From Streptococcus sanguinis (lineage in GTDB: Bacteria > Bacillota > Bacilli > Lactobacillales > Streptococcaceae): a stretch of DNA of 64,000 bases. Shown in pieces: positions 47,759 to 55,925 of the stretch; within the stretch, counting starts at the first letter, position 1, and the number at the start of each line of letters is the position of its first letter. The translations under genes and the position numbers were made by a program. Where the stretch lies: assembly GCF_003943735.1 (NCBI RefSeq), contig NZ_RJMV01000011.1, forward strand, positions 1 through 64,000, written 5' to 3'. The notes under the pieces were generated by a model, which was not told the origin of the DNA, ran no database searches, and worked only from the letters and a program-made list of their open reading frames with translations.

Positions 47759-48762
47759 TCTGGACAACCAGCTTGAAAATCGTCTTTTTCCATGTTTTGA
47801 TTTTTGTGCTTATAGGCTATGAATTTACGCAAGGAAGTAATCACGTTCTTTTCACCTTGTCCTTTTGGGCAGGGAGCTTGCTGCTGATTACTTTTTATCA
47901 TATTTTGAAATTGCTCCGAAAAATCGACAGGGAAATAAAAATGCTAAAGAGTGAGAAGCTTTTAGAAGAAAATCAAAGCCAGCTTTTTCGGATCGAGGAA
48001 ATGCTCGAAGTTTATAGCGATTTACGGAGCAGCCATCAAGAAAATACTCGTCTTCTAGAAAAAGAGCAGCAGCATAATCAGGAGTTGATTTTACAACTAT
48101 CAGCGACATCGCACGATTTGAAGACGCCTCTAACTGTGATTAAGGGGAATGCTGAGCTCTTGGAGTTGGCGCAGTTGGGCCAGCCACAGGCAGACTATGC
48201 TGCTGAGATTTTGCAGGCCAGTCACAAGATGGAAGAGTATTGTGGCTCTTTGATTGATTACGCTAAGACTTTTCAGATTGATTCTAATCAGTTCTGTCAG
48301 CTTTCCTTGGAGGATTTTTTGGCTTATCTCCAGGACGACTGGGCACTGTTCAGCAAACAGGAAAGCTATCGTTTCTATCTCCAAGAAGATTGTGATCTTA
48401 GTCTGATTTTGTCAATTCATTTGGACTATCTCAAGCGAGCTTTGCTCAATATTTTACTGAATGCGCTTGAACATGCTGACCAGGACCAAAAGGAAGTCAA
48501 GCTAACGGTATCAGTGCAGCAGGACCAGTTGGTTTTTGCTATCTGGAACAATGGCCCTGCATTTTCAGAGGAGATGCTGCTGGGAGCGGAACAGCTCTTT
48601 TATCAGAGTGACCAAAGCCGCAATTCAGCTAATCCCCATCATGGAATCGGCTTAGCCTTTTCTAAGCAGGTAGCTCTCTTGCACGGTGGTCGTCTGACCC
48701 TGCTCAATCCAGACCAAGGAGGAGCTTGTGTAGAATTGGCTGTAGCTTTGGAAAGCAAATAA
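47725..48762 (+). CDS. Sensor histidine kinase (LanK-like)
   Basis: 345 residues, overlapping the regulator gene by 34 bp. Two N-terminal membrane helices with almost no extracellular loop (about 13-30 and 36-54), a coiled-coil linker, phospho-acceptor SATSHDLKTPL (His near 133), and an ATPase domain with N (LLNILLNALEH) and G (HHGIGLAFSKQ) boxes. The intramembrane-sensing layout is typical of cell-envelope-stress or peptide-antibiotic kinases. Confidence 0.88.
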   Translation: MAIRTRNFKSLVWTTSLKIVFFHVLIFVLIGYEFTQGSNHVLFTLSFWAGSLLLITFYHILKLLRKIDREIKMLKSEKLLEENQSQLFRIEEMLEVYSDLRSSHQENTRLLEKEQQHNQELILQLSATSHDLKTPLTVIKGNAELLELAQLGQPQADYAAEILQASHKMEEYCGSLIDYAKTFQIDSNQFCQLSLEDFLAYLQDDWALFSKQESYRFYLQEDCDLSLILSIHLDYLKRALLNILLNALEHADQDQKEVKLTVSVQQDQLVFAIWNNGPAFSEEMLLGAEQLFYQSDQSRNSANPHHGIGLAFSKQVALLHGGRLTLLNPDQGGACVELAVALESK

Positions 48763-48786
48763 CAAAGGAAATCAATAAAGATGATG

Positions 48787-48824
48787 AAAGGACTGCAATG
48801 TTTAAATTTTCAGTCCTTTTTTTG
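48787..48824 (+). terminator. Terminator after the kinase gene
   Basis: AAAGGACTG/CAGTCCTTT hairpin with a long AT-rich loop, then a T run. Confidence 0.9.
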
Positions 48825-48835
48825 CCGCTTTCTTC

Positions 48836-48891
48836 TTGACAAAAGATGTAAAGAGAGCTATACTATATTTAAAAAGTAAAGTTTGTTTTAC
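48836..48891 (+). promoter_or_regulatory. Promoter and short dyad before the Xre gene
   Basis: TTGACA (48836-48841), 17-bp spacer, TATACT (48859-48864). Downstream, GTAAA-N6-TTTAC near 48876-48891 could be the operator of the small regulator. Confidence 0.7.
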
Positions 48892-48911
48892 ATCATGAAA
48901 AGGAGGCAGCC

Positions 48912-49115
48912 TTGGAAAATCGAATTCAAGAATTACGAAAAAGAAAAAATCTCAGCCAGGAGGAGCTGGCTGAGAAGCTAGAAGTTACGAGACAAACGAT
49001 TATTTCTTTGGAAAAGGGCCGCTACAATGCCTCGCTGCTTTTGGCTCATAAAATTGCATCCTTTTTCAATTTAAGGATTGAAGAAGTGTTTCTCTTTGAG
49101 GAGGATGAATCATGA
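48912..49115 (+). CDS. Small Xre-family transcriptional regulator
   Basis: 67 residues from TTG, with AGGAGG 7 bp upstream. Nearly the whole protein is one Cro/C1 helix-turn-helix (LSQEELAEKLEVTRQTIISLEKG) with a short acidic tail. Its type commonly autoregulates small operons with membrane proteins. The stop overlaps the next start (ATGA). Confidence 0.9.
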   Translation: MENRIQELRKRKNLSQEELAEKLEVTRQTIISLEKGRYNASLLLAHKIASFFNLRIEEVFLFEEDES

Positions 49116-49276
49116 AATGGACTTATTTGTGTAAATGGCTATTGGCTATTTTGGTTGTTGTTGGCTTATTTTATCTCCATTTGCAAGCCAATTTTATCCC
49201 TAAGGAAATTCTGCCTTTTGTAGGAATGTTCCTGATTGTGGTGATGTTAAAAATTTTTCAAGCGTATGAAAAATAG
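49112..49276 (+). CDS. 54-residue two-span membrane protein
   Basis: Starts in the ATGA overlap with the Xre gene; GAGGAGGATGA provides the ribosome site. Two hydrophobic segments (about residues 9-24 and 34-47) are separated by ANFIPKEI. No known family recognised. Coupling to the regulator makes it a likely true gene. Confidence 0.8.
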   Translation: MKWTYLCKWLLAILVVVGLFYLHLQANFIPKEILPFVGMFLIVVMLKIFQAYEK

Positions 49277-49285
49277 GAGGCTGAC

Positions 49286-49720
49286 ATGGAAACATTAACT
49301 AAACAAGAATTTCGGAAAAAACTTCAAAGGAAAGTTATCGTGGGGCGTATCTTAACCTTTATCATCTTGCTAGGACTGGCCTGGAGCCACTTTCATTCTC
49401 TGGATGATCAGCAGGAAGGAGTCATGGTCGGCATCCTGCTGGGGCTTTCTTTGATGACCATTCGGTATAATCTGGTCCTAAGACGGGAGGAAAATTTTGA
49501 GAAGCTCTACATTCAGGTGACTGATGAGCGCAATCGCATGATTGACGAAAAGACTCGCACACTGCTTTTTAATATTCTTTTGCTTCTGGCAGCATGCTTG
49601 AGTGTCCTGTCTATGGTTTTCCCAATCATTTTAAATCTCAATCAGTTTCTGACCTTGACCATTATCCTGGTTTTGGGACTTTACTATCTCTTGCGTTTTC
49701 TCCTGTCTAGGCGTTATTAA
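49286..49720 (+). CDS. Four-span membrane protein with DERN motif
   Basis: 144 residues. Two helices (about 17-34, 44-61), a cytoplasmic loop with YIQVTDERNRMIDEKT (near 76-91), then two more helices. The DERN-loop design recalls DUF2178-like proteins encoded with Xre regulators. Function unknown. AGGAGG 6 bp upstream; third gene of the Xre operon. Confidence 0.78.
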   Translation: METLTKQEFRKKLQRKVIVGRILTFIILLGLAWSHFHSLDDQQEGVMVGILLGLSLMTIRYNLVLRREENFEKLYIQVTDERNRMIDEKTRTLLFNILLLLAACLSVLSMVFPIILNLNQFLTLTIILVLGLYYLLRFLLSRRY

Positions 49721-49734
49721 CAAAAAAAGCTGGC

Positions 49735-49778
49735 GTCGCCAGCTTTCTAAACAAGCTTTTAACAGAGCTTGTTTTTAT
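49735..49778. terminator. Convergent terminators
   Basis: AAAGCTGGCG/CGCCAGCTTT (about 49736-49756) followed by T residues on the minus strand serves the DUF1846 gene. AACAAGCT/AGCTTGTT (49752-49774) followed by T residues on the plus strand serves the Xre operon. Confidence 0.8.
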
Positions 49779-51259
49779 TTTCTATAGAGTCTATCATACT
49801 GGTAAACGGGGTCCATTGTAACATGGATGCCTAGTTTGCGCAGGACGTTTTTGTCTTCATCTGTCAGAGTGACAGTGGAGTGGGCCTCACTGCCCTTGAG
49901 ATTACCGAGTTGTTGCATGGCATTTGCCGCATCTTGATTTTCCATGGCTGTGATTGCCAGAGCCATCAAGATTTCGTTTGAGTGGAGGCGAGGATTGCGG
50001 CTGCCCAGATGATTGATTTTCAGGCCTTGGATTGGCTTGACATACTCAGGCTCGATCAGCTTGGTCCCTTTGGCGATATTGGCTAATTTCTTAATGGCAT
50101 TAATCAATACAGCTGCCGTAGGGCCAAAGAGTTCAGAGGTCTTACCGGTTACGATTTCACCGTTTGGCAATTCCAAGGCCAGAGCTGGCTCGCCAGTGGT
50201 TTCAGCTTTATCGCGCGCAACAACTGTTACTTTACGGTCCAGCGGTGTGATGCCCAAGTCGTTCATCAAAAGTTCGATTTTCTTGACAGCAGATTCAGAA
50301 ACGCGCTCCGCCTTGAAGTCCAGAATAGTTTGGTAGTAGCGACGGATGATTTCCTGTTGAGATGCCTCGATAGCCGCATCATTATCTACAATGGCAAAGC
50401 CGACCATGTTGACGCCCATATCCGTTGGAGAAGCATAAGGTGATTTTCCAAGGATGCGCTCTAGCATACGTTTGAGGACTGGGAAAATTTCAATATCGCG
50501 GTTGTAGTTAACAGTGGTTTTTCCGTAGGTCTGCAGATGGAAAGGATCAATCATGTTGACATCGTCCAGGTCTGCTGTCGCCGCCTCATAAGCTAAATTG
50601 ACCGGATGGTGTAGGGGCAGATTCCAAACGGGGAAGGTTTCAAACTTGGCGTAGCCTGATTTGATGCCATTGATTTGGTCATGATACATGTTGGACAAGC
50701 AAGTAGCCAATTTACCAGAACCAGGACCAGGTGCGGTCACAACGACTAAATTACGGCTGGTTTTGATGTAGTCGTTTTTCCCCATACCTTCAGGTGAGAT
50801 GATATGGTCCATATCGGTCGGATAGCCCTTGATTGGGTAGTGGATGTAGGAGGCGATGCCATTCTTTTCCAACTGGCTGCGGAAGAGGTCAGCTGCTGGC
50901 TGGCCAGAATACTGGGTGATGACCACTGAGCCTACATAAATATCCAGCTCGTTAAAGGTATCGATTAGTCGCAGCACTTCCTGGTCATAGGAAATGCCCA
51001 AATCCCCACGCGCCTTAGAATGCTCAATGTTGTTGGCATTGATAGCAATGACAATCTCTACTTGGTCCTTGAGCTCTTTGAGAAGTCTGATTTTATTGTC
51101 CGGCTCATAGCCTGGCAGGACGCGGGCAGCATGGAAGTCTTCCAGCATTTTACCGCCGAATTCCATGTAAAGTTTGCCCTCAAATTGATTAATGCGCTCC
51201 AAGATATGGTCGCGCTGCAGGTTTAAGTATTTCTCAGAATCAAAAGCAATTTTTTTCAT
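49775..51259 (-). CDS. DUF1846 family protein
   Basis: 494 residues from the ATG at 51259 (AGAGGTG 10 bp upstream on the minus strand); a GTG four codons earlier is in frame. [21 protein letters not shown] opens the protein, and a glycine-rich [22 protein letters not shown] (near 160-180) looks like a nucleotide-binding loop. I recognise the family as DUF1846, widespread and of unknown function. No membrane segment or signal, so it is cytoplasmic. Confidence 0.9.
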   Translation of the reverse strand: MKKIAFDSEKYLNLQRDHILERINQFEGKLYMEFGGKMLEDFHAARVLPGYEPDNKIRLLKELKDQVEIVIAINANNIEHSKARGDLGISYDQEVLRLIDTFNELDIYVGSVVITQYSGQPAADLFRSQLEKNGIASYIHYPIKGYPTDMDHIISPEGMGKNDYIKTSRNLVVVTAPGPGSGKLATCLSNMYHDQINGIKSGYAKFETFPVWNLPLHHPVNLAYEAATADLDDVNMIDPFHLQTYGKTTVNYNRDIEIFPVLKRMLERILGKSPYASPTDMGVNMVGFAIVDNDAAIEASQQEIIRRYYQTILDFKAERVSESAVKKIELLMNDLGITPLDRKVTVVARDKAETTGEPALALELPNGEIVTGKTSELFGPTAAVLINAIKKLANIAKGTKLIEPEYVKPIQGLKINHLGSRNPRLHSNEILMALAITAMENQDAANAMQQLGNLKGSEAHSTVTLTDEDKNVLRKLGIHVTMDPVYQYDRLYRK

Positions 51260-51339
51260 GTATATTTTCACCTCTGCTAAGCATTATAACAAAATTTTCT
51301 TCAAATTGGAAAGTTGAAAGGGCAAGTATCAGACAAAAG

Positions 51340-51370
51340 AGATAGCAGCCCGAATGAAGAACGGGCTGCC
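51340..51370 (-). terminator. Terminator of pepA
   Basis: GCAGCCCG/CGGGCTGC hairpin; on the minus strand a T-rich stretch follows, and on the plus strand CTTTT. Confidence 0.75.
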
Positions 51371-51378
51371 TTTTGAAA

Positions 51379-52443
51379 TTAATAGTTGGTAATCGTGTCC
51401 ACCGTTGAGCGATCCAGCTTTTTGACCAGCGCTTGCAAGAAAGCTTGGGCTTGCAGAAAATCGTCCATGGCATAGAGAGTTTGGTGGGAATGGATGTAGC
51501 GGGCGCAGACACCAATGGTAGTAGATGGTACGCCGCCGCTTTGGAGATGGGCAGCACCAGCATCCGTTCCGCCCTTGCCGCAGTAGTATTGATACTTGAT
51601 GCCAGCTTCCTCAGCAGTTGTCAAGAGGAAGTCCTTCATAGCTGGCAGCATGAGATGACCAGGGTCAAAGAAGCGAATCAGCGTTCCGTCGCCGATGGCT
51701 CCTTGACCGCCATAGATGTCGCCTGCTGGGGAGCAGTCCACAGCCAAAAAGACCGCAGGGGCAAATTTTGTCGTAGAAGCATGGGCACCACGCAGGCCAA
51801 CCTCTTCTTGAACATTGGCACCGACATAGAGTTGGCTGTCTAGTGGTTGACCAGACAAGGCTTGAGCTAATTCGCTGACCATTAGGACGCCGTAGCGATT
51901 GTCCCAGGCTTTGGAGATGATATTTTTCCCGTTAGCTGTGAGAATAGCAGAGCTGTCTGGCACGATCGTGTCTCCTGGACGGATGCCGTAGCTTTCAGCT
52001 TCTGCCTTATCCGCAAAGCCACCATCAAAGACAATATCCGCAATCTGTGGCATAACTGGTCCGCCAGATCCGCGCGTCAGATGAGGAGGGACAGAGCCTG
52101 AGATAAGAGGGATTTCCCGACCTTCACGGGTAAAAAGTTTGAAGCGTTGGCTGCTAACGACCAGCGGATTCCAGCCGCCGATTTCCACCACGCGGAAGGT
52201 CCCGTCAGTTTTGATCTCGCTGACCATAAAGCCAACCTCGTCCATGTGGGCCGCTACCAATACACGGGGAGCATTTTCAGCTTCTGCATGGCGTACCCCA
52301 AAGATACCGCCTAGGCCGTCGGTGACAACCTCATCGACATGGGGAGTGAGTTTTTCCCGCAGGTAACTGCGAACAGGTGCCTCGTGACCCGAAATAGCAG
52401 AAAGCTCTGTTACTTCCTTGATTTTTGAAAATAATGTTGTCAT
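51379..52443 (-). CDS. pepA: Glutamyl aminopeptidase PepA (M42 family)
   Basis: 354 residues. Metal-site and catalytic motifs in order: AAHMDEVGF (near 67), SKAWDNRYG (near 180), NVQEEVGLRGA (near 212), AVDCSP and a final HSHQT. M42 enzymes form cytoplasmic dodecamers that trim peptides; PepA of lactic bacteria prefers N-terminal Glu/Asp. AAGAAGGT precedes the ATG. Confidence 0.95.
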   Translation of the reverse strand: MTTLFSKIKEVTELSAISGHEAPVRSYLREKLTPHVDEVVTDGLGGIFGVRHAEAENAPRVLVAAHMDEVGFMVSEIKTDGTFRVVEIGGWNPLVVSSQRFKLFTREGREIPLISGSVPPHLTRGSGGPVMPQIADIVFDGGFADKAEAESYGIRPGDTIVPDSSAILTANGKNIISKAWDNRYGVLMVSELAQALSGQPLDSQLYVGANVQEEVGLRGAHASTTKFAPAVFLAVDCSPAGDIYGGQGAIGDGTLIRFFDPGHLMLPAMKDFLLTTAEEAGIKYQYYCGKGGTDAGAAHLQSGGVPSTTIGVCARYIHSHQTLYAMDDFLQAQAFLQALVKKLDRSTVDTITNY

Positions 52444-52577
52444 AAACTTACCTTCTTTCTGTCCCCTATTTTATCACTTTTTATGGTAAATGAGTAGGAA
52501 AATCTTATAGCTTGCCTGAATCAAGAGGACTGCCCGCCCAAGAATCCAGCTTCTCCCAGGAAAATCTGGAATATTGT

Positions 52578-52606
52578 TTGTCGCCTCTGCTCTTTTGTGT
52601 TAAAAT
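52578..52606 (+). promoter_or_regulatory. Promoter abutting the DUF4651 start
   Basis: TTGTCG (52578-52583), 17-bp spacer, TAAAAT (52601-52606). The expected start point (about 52613) coincides with the ATG at 52614, implying a leaderless mRNA. Confidence 0.55.
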
Positions 52607-52613
52607 ATTCTAC

Positions 52614-52901
52614 ATGAAAGCTAAAAAAATCATTTTAACCACAACCGCCCTTTTGGGGGCTGGAGCACTGGCTTTTGGGGCAGCCAAAGTCGTACAGGAG
52701 CAGAAACGACTGCGTAATCGGGAGGAAATCGTCGAGCTTGTGCGAGATTTCTTTTCCAGTCAGGGTACTATTTCCTGCCTTTATGTCAAGCTCTACGAGT
52801 CCACAGATGACCGCTTGGTTGGCGGTCTGGTCTTAGAGGACGACCGTCATTTTGCTTTTGTCTATGAAAATGGTCAGCTAAGCTACGAGGAAGAAGCATG
52901 A
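52614..52901 (+). CDS. DUF4651 family protein
   Basis: 95 residues from ATG 52614. A hydrophobic N-terminal helix (about 5-24) is followed by a charged linker and a small domain (FFSSQGTISCLYVKLYES...GGLVLEDDRHFAFVYENG), which I recognise as DUF4651. No Shine-Dalgarno is visible and the promoter sits directly upstream. The frame opens at 52512 but earlier ATGs would precede the promoter. It overlaps the thioredoxin gene (ATGA). Confidence 0.8.
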   Translation: MKAKKIILTTTALLGAGALAFGAAKVVQEQKRLRNREEIVELVRDFFSSQGTISCLYVKLYESTDDRLVGGLVLEDDRHFAFVYENGQLSYEEEA

Positions 52902-53233
52902 TTTTTCCTGTAAATTTAGAGGAATTGGCTTCTTATGTCAATGATGGGGAGAAGACTGTCTTCTTTTTCACGGCTGACTGGTGCGGAGATTGCCGATTTA
53001 TCAAACCTTTTCTGCCAGAGATAGAAGCGGGAAATCCTGACTATCGCTTTATCCAAGTGGACCGTGATGCCTATCTGGGTCTGGCCAAAGAGTGGGACGT
53101 TTACGGGATTCCCAGCTTAGTAGTGCTGGAAAAGGGACAGGAGATTGGCCGTCTGGTCAATCGTGAACGCAAGACCAAGGGTCAAATCAATGAATTTTTA
53201 GCGAGTATAAGAGAAAAAGGGAGCGTAAAATGA
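52898..53233 (+). CDS. Thioredoxin-family protein
   Basis: 111 residues, thioredoxin fold with active site WCGDC (Cys 29 and 32) and cis-proline in YGIPSLVV. The GD pair between the cysteines differs from the WCGPC of housekeeping thioredoxin. There is no signal sequence, so it is cytoplasmic. It is coupled by 4-bp overlaps to the genes on both sides, a conserved streptococcal trio. Confidence 0.92.
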   Translation: MIFPVNLEELASYVNDGEKTVFFFTADWCGDCRFIKPFLPEIEAGNPDYRFIQVDRDAYLGLAKEWDVYGIPSLVVLEKGQEIGRLVNRERKTKGQINEFLASIREKGSVK

Positions 53234-53856
53234 TTTTTACCTATAATAAAGAATATGTCGGCGACGTGCTGATGATTATTGTTGCGGACAATCAAGGAGC
53301 TAAACTGGCAGCTGAGCGCAAAGGACGAGTAGCGCGTGTTTACCGTGAAGATAATGGCCAGACAGTAGCTTGGAATATTTTTGAGCAGTCAGACCTTTTT
53401 AAAATTGCAGAGCGCGGACAGGTCTTTTTGACAGATGAGCAAGTGGCCATTCTCAATCAGGAGTTGAGCAAGGCAGGCTTCCCAGCGGACTTGGTTAATG
53501 ACAGCCAACCGAGGTTTGTGGTTGGAGAAATCGTTGATATGGTAGCTCATCCAGATAGTGACCACCTGAATATCTGCCAAGTGCAGGTAGCTGCTGATAA
53601 GACTGTTCAAATCGTGGCCGGTGCTCCTAATGCCAAAGTCGGCCTCAAAACGATTGTGGCTCTGCCAGGTGCCATGATGCCTAAAGGGAATTTGATTTTT
53701 CCTGGAGAACTTCGAGGCGAAAAGAGTTTTGGTATGATGTGCAGCCCACGGGAACTTCAGCTGCCTAATGCGCCTCAAAAACGTGGCATCATTGAATTAG
53801 TCGATAGCGAACTAGTTGGAACTGCCTTTGACCCAGCCAAGCATTGGCAGGGATAA
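53230..53856 (+). CDS. ytpR: YtpR, tRNA-binding domain protein
   Basis: 208 residues. The N-terminal half (DUF4479-like) is followed by an EMAP/PheT-type tRNA-binding OB fold (about 95-200): VVGEIVDMVAHPDSDHLNICQV, IVAGAPN, LPGAMMP, MMCSPREL. The exact role in translation is not established. It overlaps the thioredoxin gene by 4 bp and ends the operon. Confidence 0.92.
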   Translation: MIFTYNKEYVGDVLMIIVADNQGAKLAAERKGRVARVYREDNGQTVAWNIFEQSDLFKIAERGQVFLTDEQVAILNQELSKAGFPADLVNDSQPRFVVGEIVDMVAHPDSDHLNICQVQVAADKTVQIVAGAPNAKVGLKTIVALPGAMMPKGNLIFPGELRGEKSFGMMCSPRELQLPNAPQKRGIIELVDSELVGTAFDPAKHWQG

Positions 53857-53861
53857 ATAAG

Positions 53862-53889
53862 AATCTGCAAAATTGCAGGTTCTTTTTTT
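53862..53889 (+). terminator. Terminator of ytpR
   Basis: GAATCTGC/GCAGGTTC hairpin (G-U pairs) followed by seven T residues. The T run also forms the start of the next -35. Confidence 0.8.
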
Positions 53890-53932
53890 GACAAAAGAAT
53901 ATTTTTGTTGTATAATCAGTTAAACTGATTAT
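53888..53932 (+). promoter_or_regulatory. marR promoter with perfect palindromic operator
   Basis: Consensus promoter TTGACA (53888-53893), 17-bp spacer, TATAAT (53911-53916). ATAATCAGT-TAA-ACTGATTAT (53912-53932) is a perfect 9-bp inverted repeat covering the -10 and start point, as expected for autorepression by a MarR protein. Confidence 0.85.
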
Positions 53933-53940
53933 CAGAAAGG

Positions 53941-54372
53941 GTGATTAATATAGATGTAAATAAATCGTTGGGTTTTCAATTAAGCAAAATAGCTCAGGAA
54001 ATGGATTGGCGTTTCTCAGAATTGTTGAAAGAATATCAAATAAATTCAAGAGATTATGGAATACTGTTGGCCATATCTAACAAGGAAGATCTAACGCAAA
54101 TAAATGTTGGCGATTTGCTTAAAATTGATAGAACAACTATTGGACAATTAATTGATTGCTTGGAAATGAAAGGACTAATTTTTCGGAAGCGGAATCCACT
54201 GGATCGCCGGCAAAACATTGTGTTGCTAACAGATAGCGGTAGAGAACTTGTAGAAACAATGTGGCTAAAAATGCTAGAAGTCGAGAAAGAAGTGCTGAAT
54301 GACTTATCAGGTATTCAAGAGAAGGTTATCTTAGATATTGCTCAATTTATAAAGGAGAAGAACAATGGATAA
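53941..54372 (+). CDS. MarR-family regulator (start uncertain)
   Basis: Up to 143 residues. MarR winged helix: LTQINVGDLLKIDRTTIGQLIDCLE (about 55-80) and the wing RKRNPLDRRQNIVLLT. The GTG at 53941 is the first in-frame start, but the only ribosome site (AAAGGGTGAT, 53936-53945) covers it. Later candidates are TTG 53968 and ATG 54001, both without good sites. It overlaps the rhodanese gene by 8 bp and has its own palindromic operator. The inducer is unknown; the rhodanese partner hints at reactive sulfur or thiol stress. Confidence 0.82.
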   Translation: MINIDVNKSLGFQLSKIAQEMDWRFSELLKEYQINSRDYGILLAISNKEDLTQINVGDLLKIDRTTIGQLIDCLEMKGLIFRKRNPLDRRQNIVLLTDSGRELVETMWLKMLEVEKEVLNDLSGIQEKVILDIAQFIKEKNNG

Positions 54373-54724
54373 ATTAGAGTTTTTAAAACTGCAAACAGAG
54401 TTGACTATTAGTCCGATGGACTATTTGGCACAAGCTAAATCAGGAACAGAGTTCATGTTAATTGATGTGCGAAATGCCCCTCCGCATTTGAAGAAAGAAA
54501 AAATTCAAGGAGCGATAGAAATTCCTCTGAATAACTTAGCTTCCTGTTTAGAGGAGTTGCCTAAGGATAAGGAAATTGTTGTTTATTGTTGGGATGTTTG
54601 GTGCAATATGGCTAAAAAAGCTTCCATTATCTTGTTGGAAAATCATTTCAAAGTAAGAGAATTATCTGGTGGTATAGCTGCTTGGAAAACTTTAGGTTTA
54701 TCTACAGAAGATTTGCATAATTAA
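54365..54724 (+). CDS. Rhodanese-like domain protein
   Basis: 119 residues, one rhodanese domain: MLIDVRNAPPHLKKEKIQGAIEIPL (substrate-binding part), active-site cysteine in VVYCWDVWCN (Cys near 77) and the closing ELSGGIAAWKTLG. A second cysteine lies six residues later. It transfers sulfane sulfur or senses thiol chemistry in the cytoplasm. It is translationally coupled to the MarR gene. Confidence 0.9.
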   Translation: MDKLEFLKLQTELTISPMDYLAQAKSGTEFMLIDVRNAPPHLKKEKIQGAIEIPLNNLASCLEELPKDKEIVVYCWDVWCNMAKKASIILLENHFKVRELSGGIAAWKTLGLSTEDLHN

Positions 54725-54728
54725 CAAT

Positions 54729-54772
54729 AGCAGTGAAGCAAATGAGCTTAATTTCTCATTTGCTTCACTGCT
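54729..54772 (+). other. 18-bp perfect hairpin without a U tract
   Basis: AGCAGTGAAGCAAATGAG (54729-54746) is exactly inverted at 54755-54772 around an 8-base loop, 4 bp after the rhodanese stop. No T run follows, so it is not a standard terminator. Confidence 0.8.
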
Positions 54773-54813
54773 GTAATGATTGTAAGTATTTTAAAAATTT
54801 TCCTCACATTGTC

Positions 54814-55401
54814 TCAAAAGAAGACGCTGTCGCTATTGCTTTGCGAGTCGGTTGATGATTGAGGAGTGGCTGTGGGAATCTGGCTCGGAGTGCTGTATTT
54901 GTATTGGTAGATAAGGCTGTTTAGGCTGTAGTCTTCCAATGCTTTGAGGCGCTTTCTCTTGAAAACAATGCCGATGAGCTGGCTGTCAGGATAGGCATAA
55001 ATTTTGTGGTGGGGATGGTTAAAGGCTGCAAAGTCATGGAAACCGTCCTCCATCCAAAGACTAATCTCGGATTCTTCACTGTCTCGGCTGTAGCGAGCAT
55101 GACTAATCTGCTGCATAGGAATGCAGTAGGTGGCAGCTGATAAGAGTCCGCTATAATAGTAGGTTACATTTTCGTGGTCAAAGGAGAGGATAGTCGCATG
55201 AATGGTTAGCCTGCGAATAGCAAAGATAAGGAGCAGTAAGAAGAAAGCAGCAACCAGCAGACTAAGGACAAAGAAACTAGTGTCTTTGTAGGGGTTGGAG
55301 CTAGTCAGGTAGTCTACGGCAGCTAAGGCAGAAAAGCCTCCGAACCACAGAGAAATCAGGATAAAAAGAATATTTTTCACAGGGGAATGTTTAATGGTCA
55401 T
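54814..55401 (-). CDS. Membrane protein with PH-like domain
   Basis: 195 residues. Two N-terminal membrane helices (about 10-30 and 42-64) are followed by a beta-rich cytoplasmic part (VTYYYSGLLSAATYCIPMQQISHARY...) of the kind found in bacterial PH-domain membrane proteins, and a Ser/Thr/Gln-rich tail. No named family recognised. It is divergent from ssbB, facing its SigX box. Confidence 0.7.
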   Translation of the reverse strand: MTIKHSPVKNILFILISLWFGGFSALAAVDYLTSSNPYKDTSFFVLSLLVAAFFLLLLIFAIRRLTIHATILSFDHENVTYYYSGLLSAATYCIPMQQISHARYSRDSEESEISLWMEDGFHDFAAFNHPHHKIYAYPDSQLIGIVFKRKRLKALEDYSLNSLIYQYKYSTPSQIPTATPQSSTDSQSNSDSVFF

Positions 55402-55501
55402 CGGGGCCTCCGTTGCACAAGTCTAGTAGGAAAGGGGCAGAAGCTGCAACTTTCCTTTTTATCTATACTATACCACATTTTTTTCACTTTTTGCCTCCTA
55501 T

Positions 55502-55509
55502 TACGAATG
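55502..55509 (+). promoter_or_regulatory. SigX (ComX) combox of ssbB
   Basis: TACGAATG, one base from TACGAATA, 20 bp before the ssbB ATG, with a T-rich stretch upstream. It fits the competence-specific control of ssbB known in streptococci. Confidence 0.85.
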
Positions 55510-55529
55510 ATAAGTTAGGAGGATATAAA

Positions 55530-55925
55530 ATGTATAATAAAGTAATTGTAATCGGCCGGCTGACGGCTACGCCTGAACTGCACAAGACTGCGAATGAAAA
55601 ATCTGTGGCCCGCGCAACGGTCGCGGTTAATCGCCGTTATAAATCTCAGAGTGGTGAGCGTGAGGCGGATTTTGTAAATGTCGTTGTCTGGGGTCGTCTA
55701 GCTGAGACTTTAGCCAGCTATGCAAGTAAAGGCAGCTTGATTTCTCTAGATGGTGAGCTGCGGACTCGTCGCTATGAAAAGGAGGGGGCGACTCATTATG
55801 TGACAGAGGTGCTCTGTCATAGCTTCCAGCTCCTGGAAAGTCGGGCTCAGCGCGCTCTGCGTGAAAATAATAGCGGAGCTGATTTAGCAGATTTAGTATT
55901 GGAAGAAGAGGAACTTCCCTTTTAA
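55530..55925 (+). CDS. ssbB: SsbB, competence-induced single-stranded DNA-binding protein
   Basis: 131 residues from the ATG at 55530 (TTAGGAGG 8 bp upstream). One OB fold: YNKVIVIGRLTATPEL, FVNVVVWGRLAE. The short C-terminus ends in EEEELPF instead of the DDDIPF tip of housekeeping SsbA. It protects incoming transforming DNA. The reading frame extends upstream to 55413 but across the combox, so that start is rejected. Confidence 0.95.
   Translation: MYNKVIVIGRLTATPELHKTANEKSVARATVAVNRRYKSQSGEREADFVNVVVWGRLAETLASYASKGSLISLDGELRTRRYEKEGATHYVTEVLCHSFQLLESRAQRALRENNSGADLADLVLEEEELPF

Noticed and set aside
52512..52613. Longer DUF4651 start at 52512
   Set aside because: It would start before the promoter elements and adds residues without a signal-peptide pattern; the ATG at 52614 gives a normal membrane-anchor start.
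55413..55529. Extended N-terminus of SsbB from 55413
   Set aside because: The extension reads through the SigX box and lies before the strong TTAGGAGG site; SSB homology starts at MYNKVIVIG.
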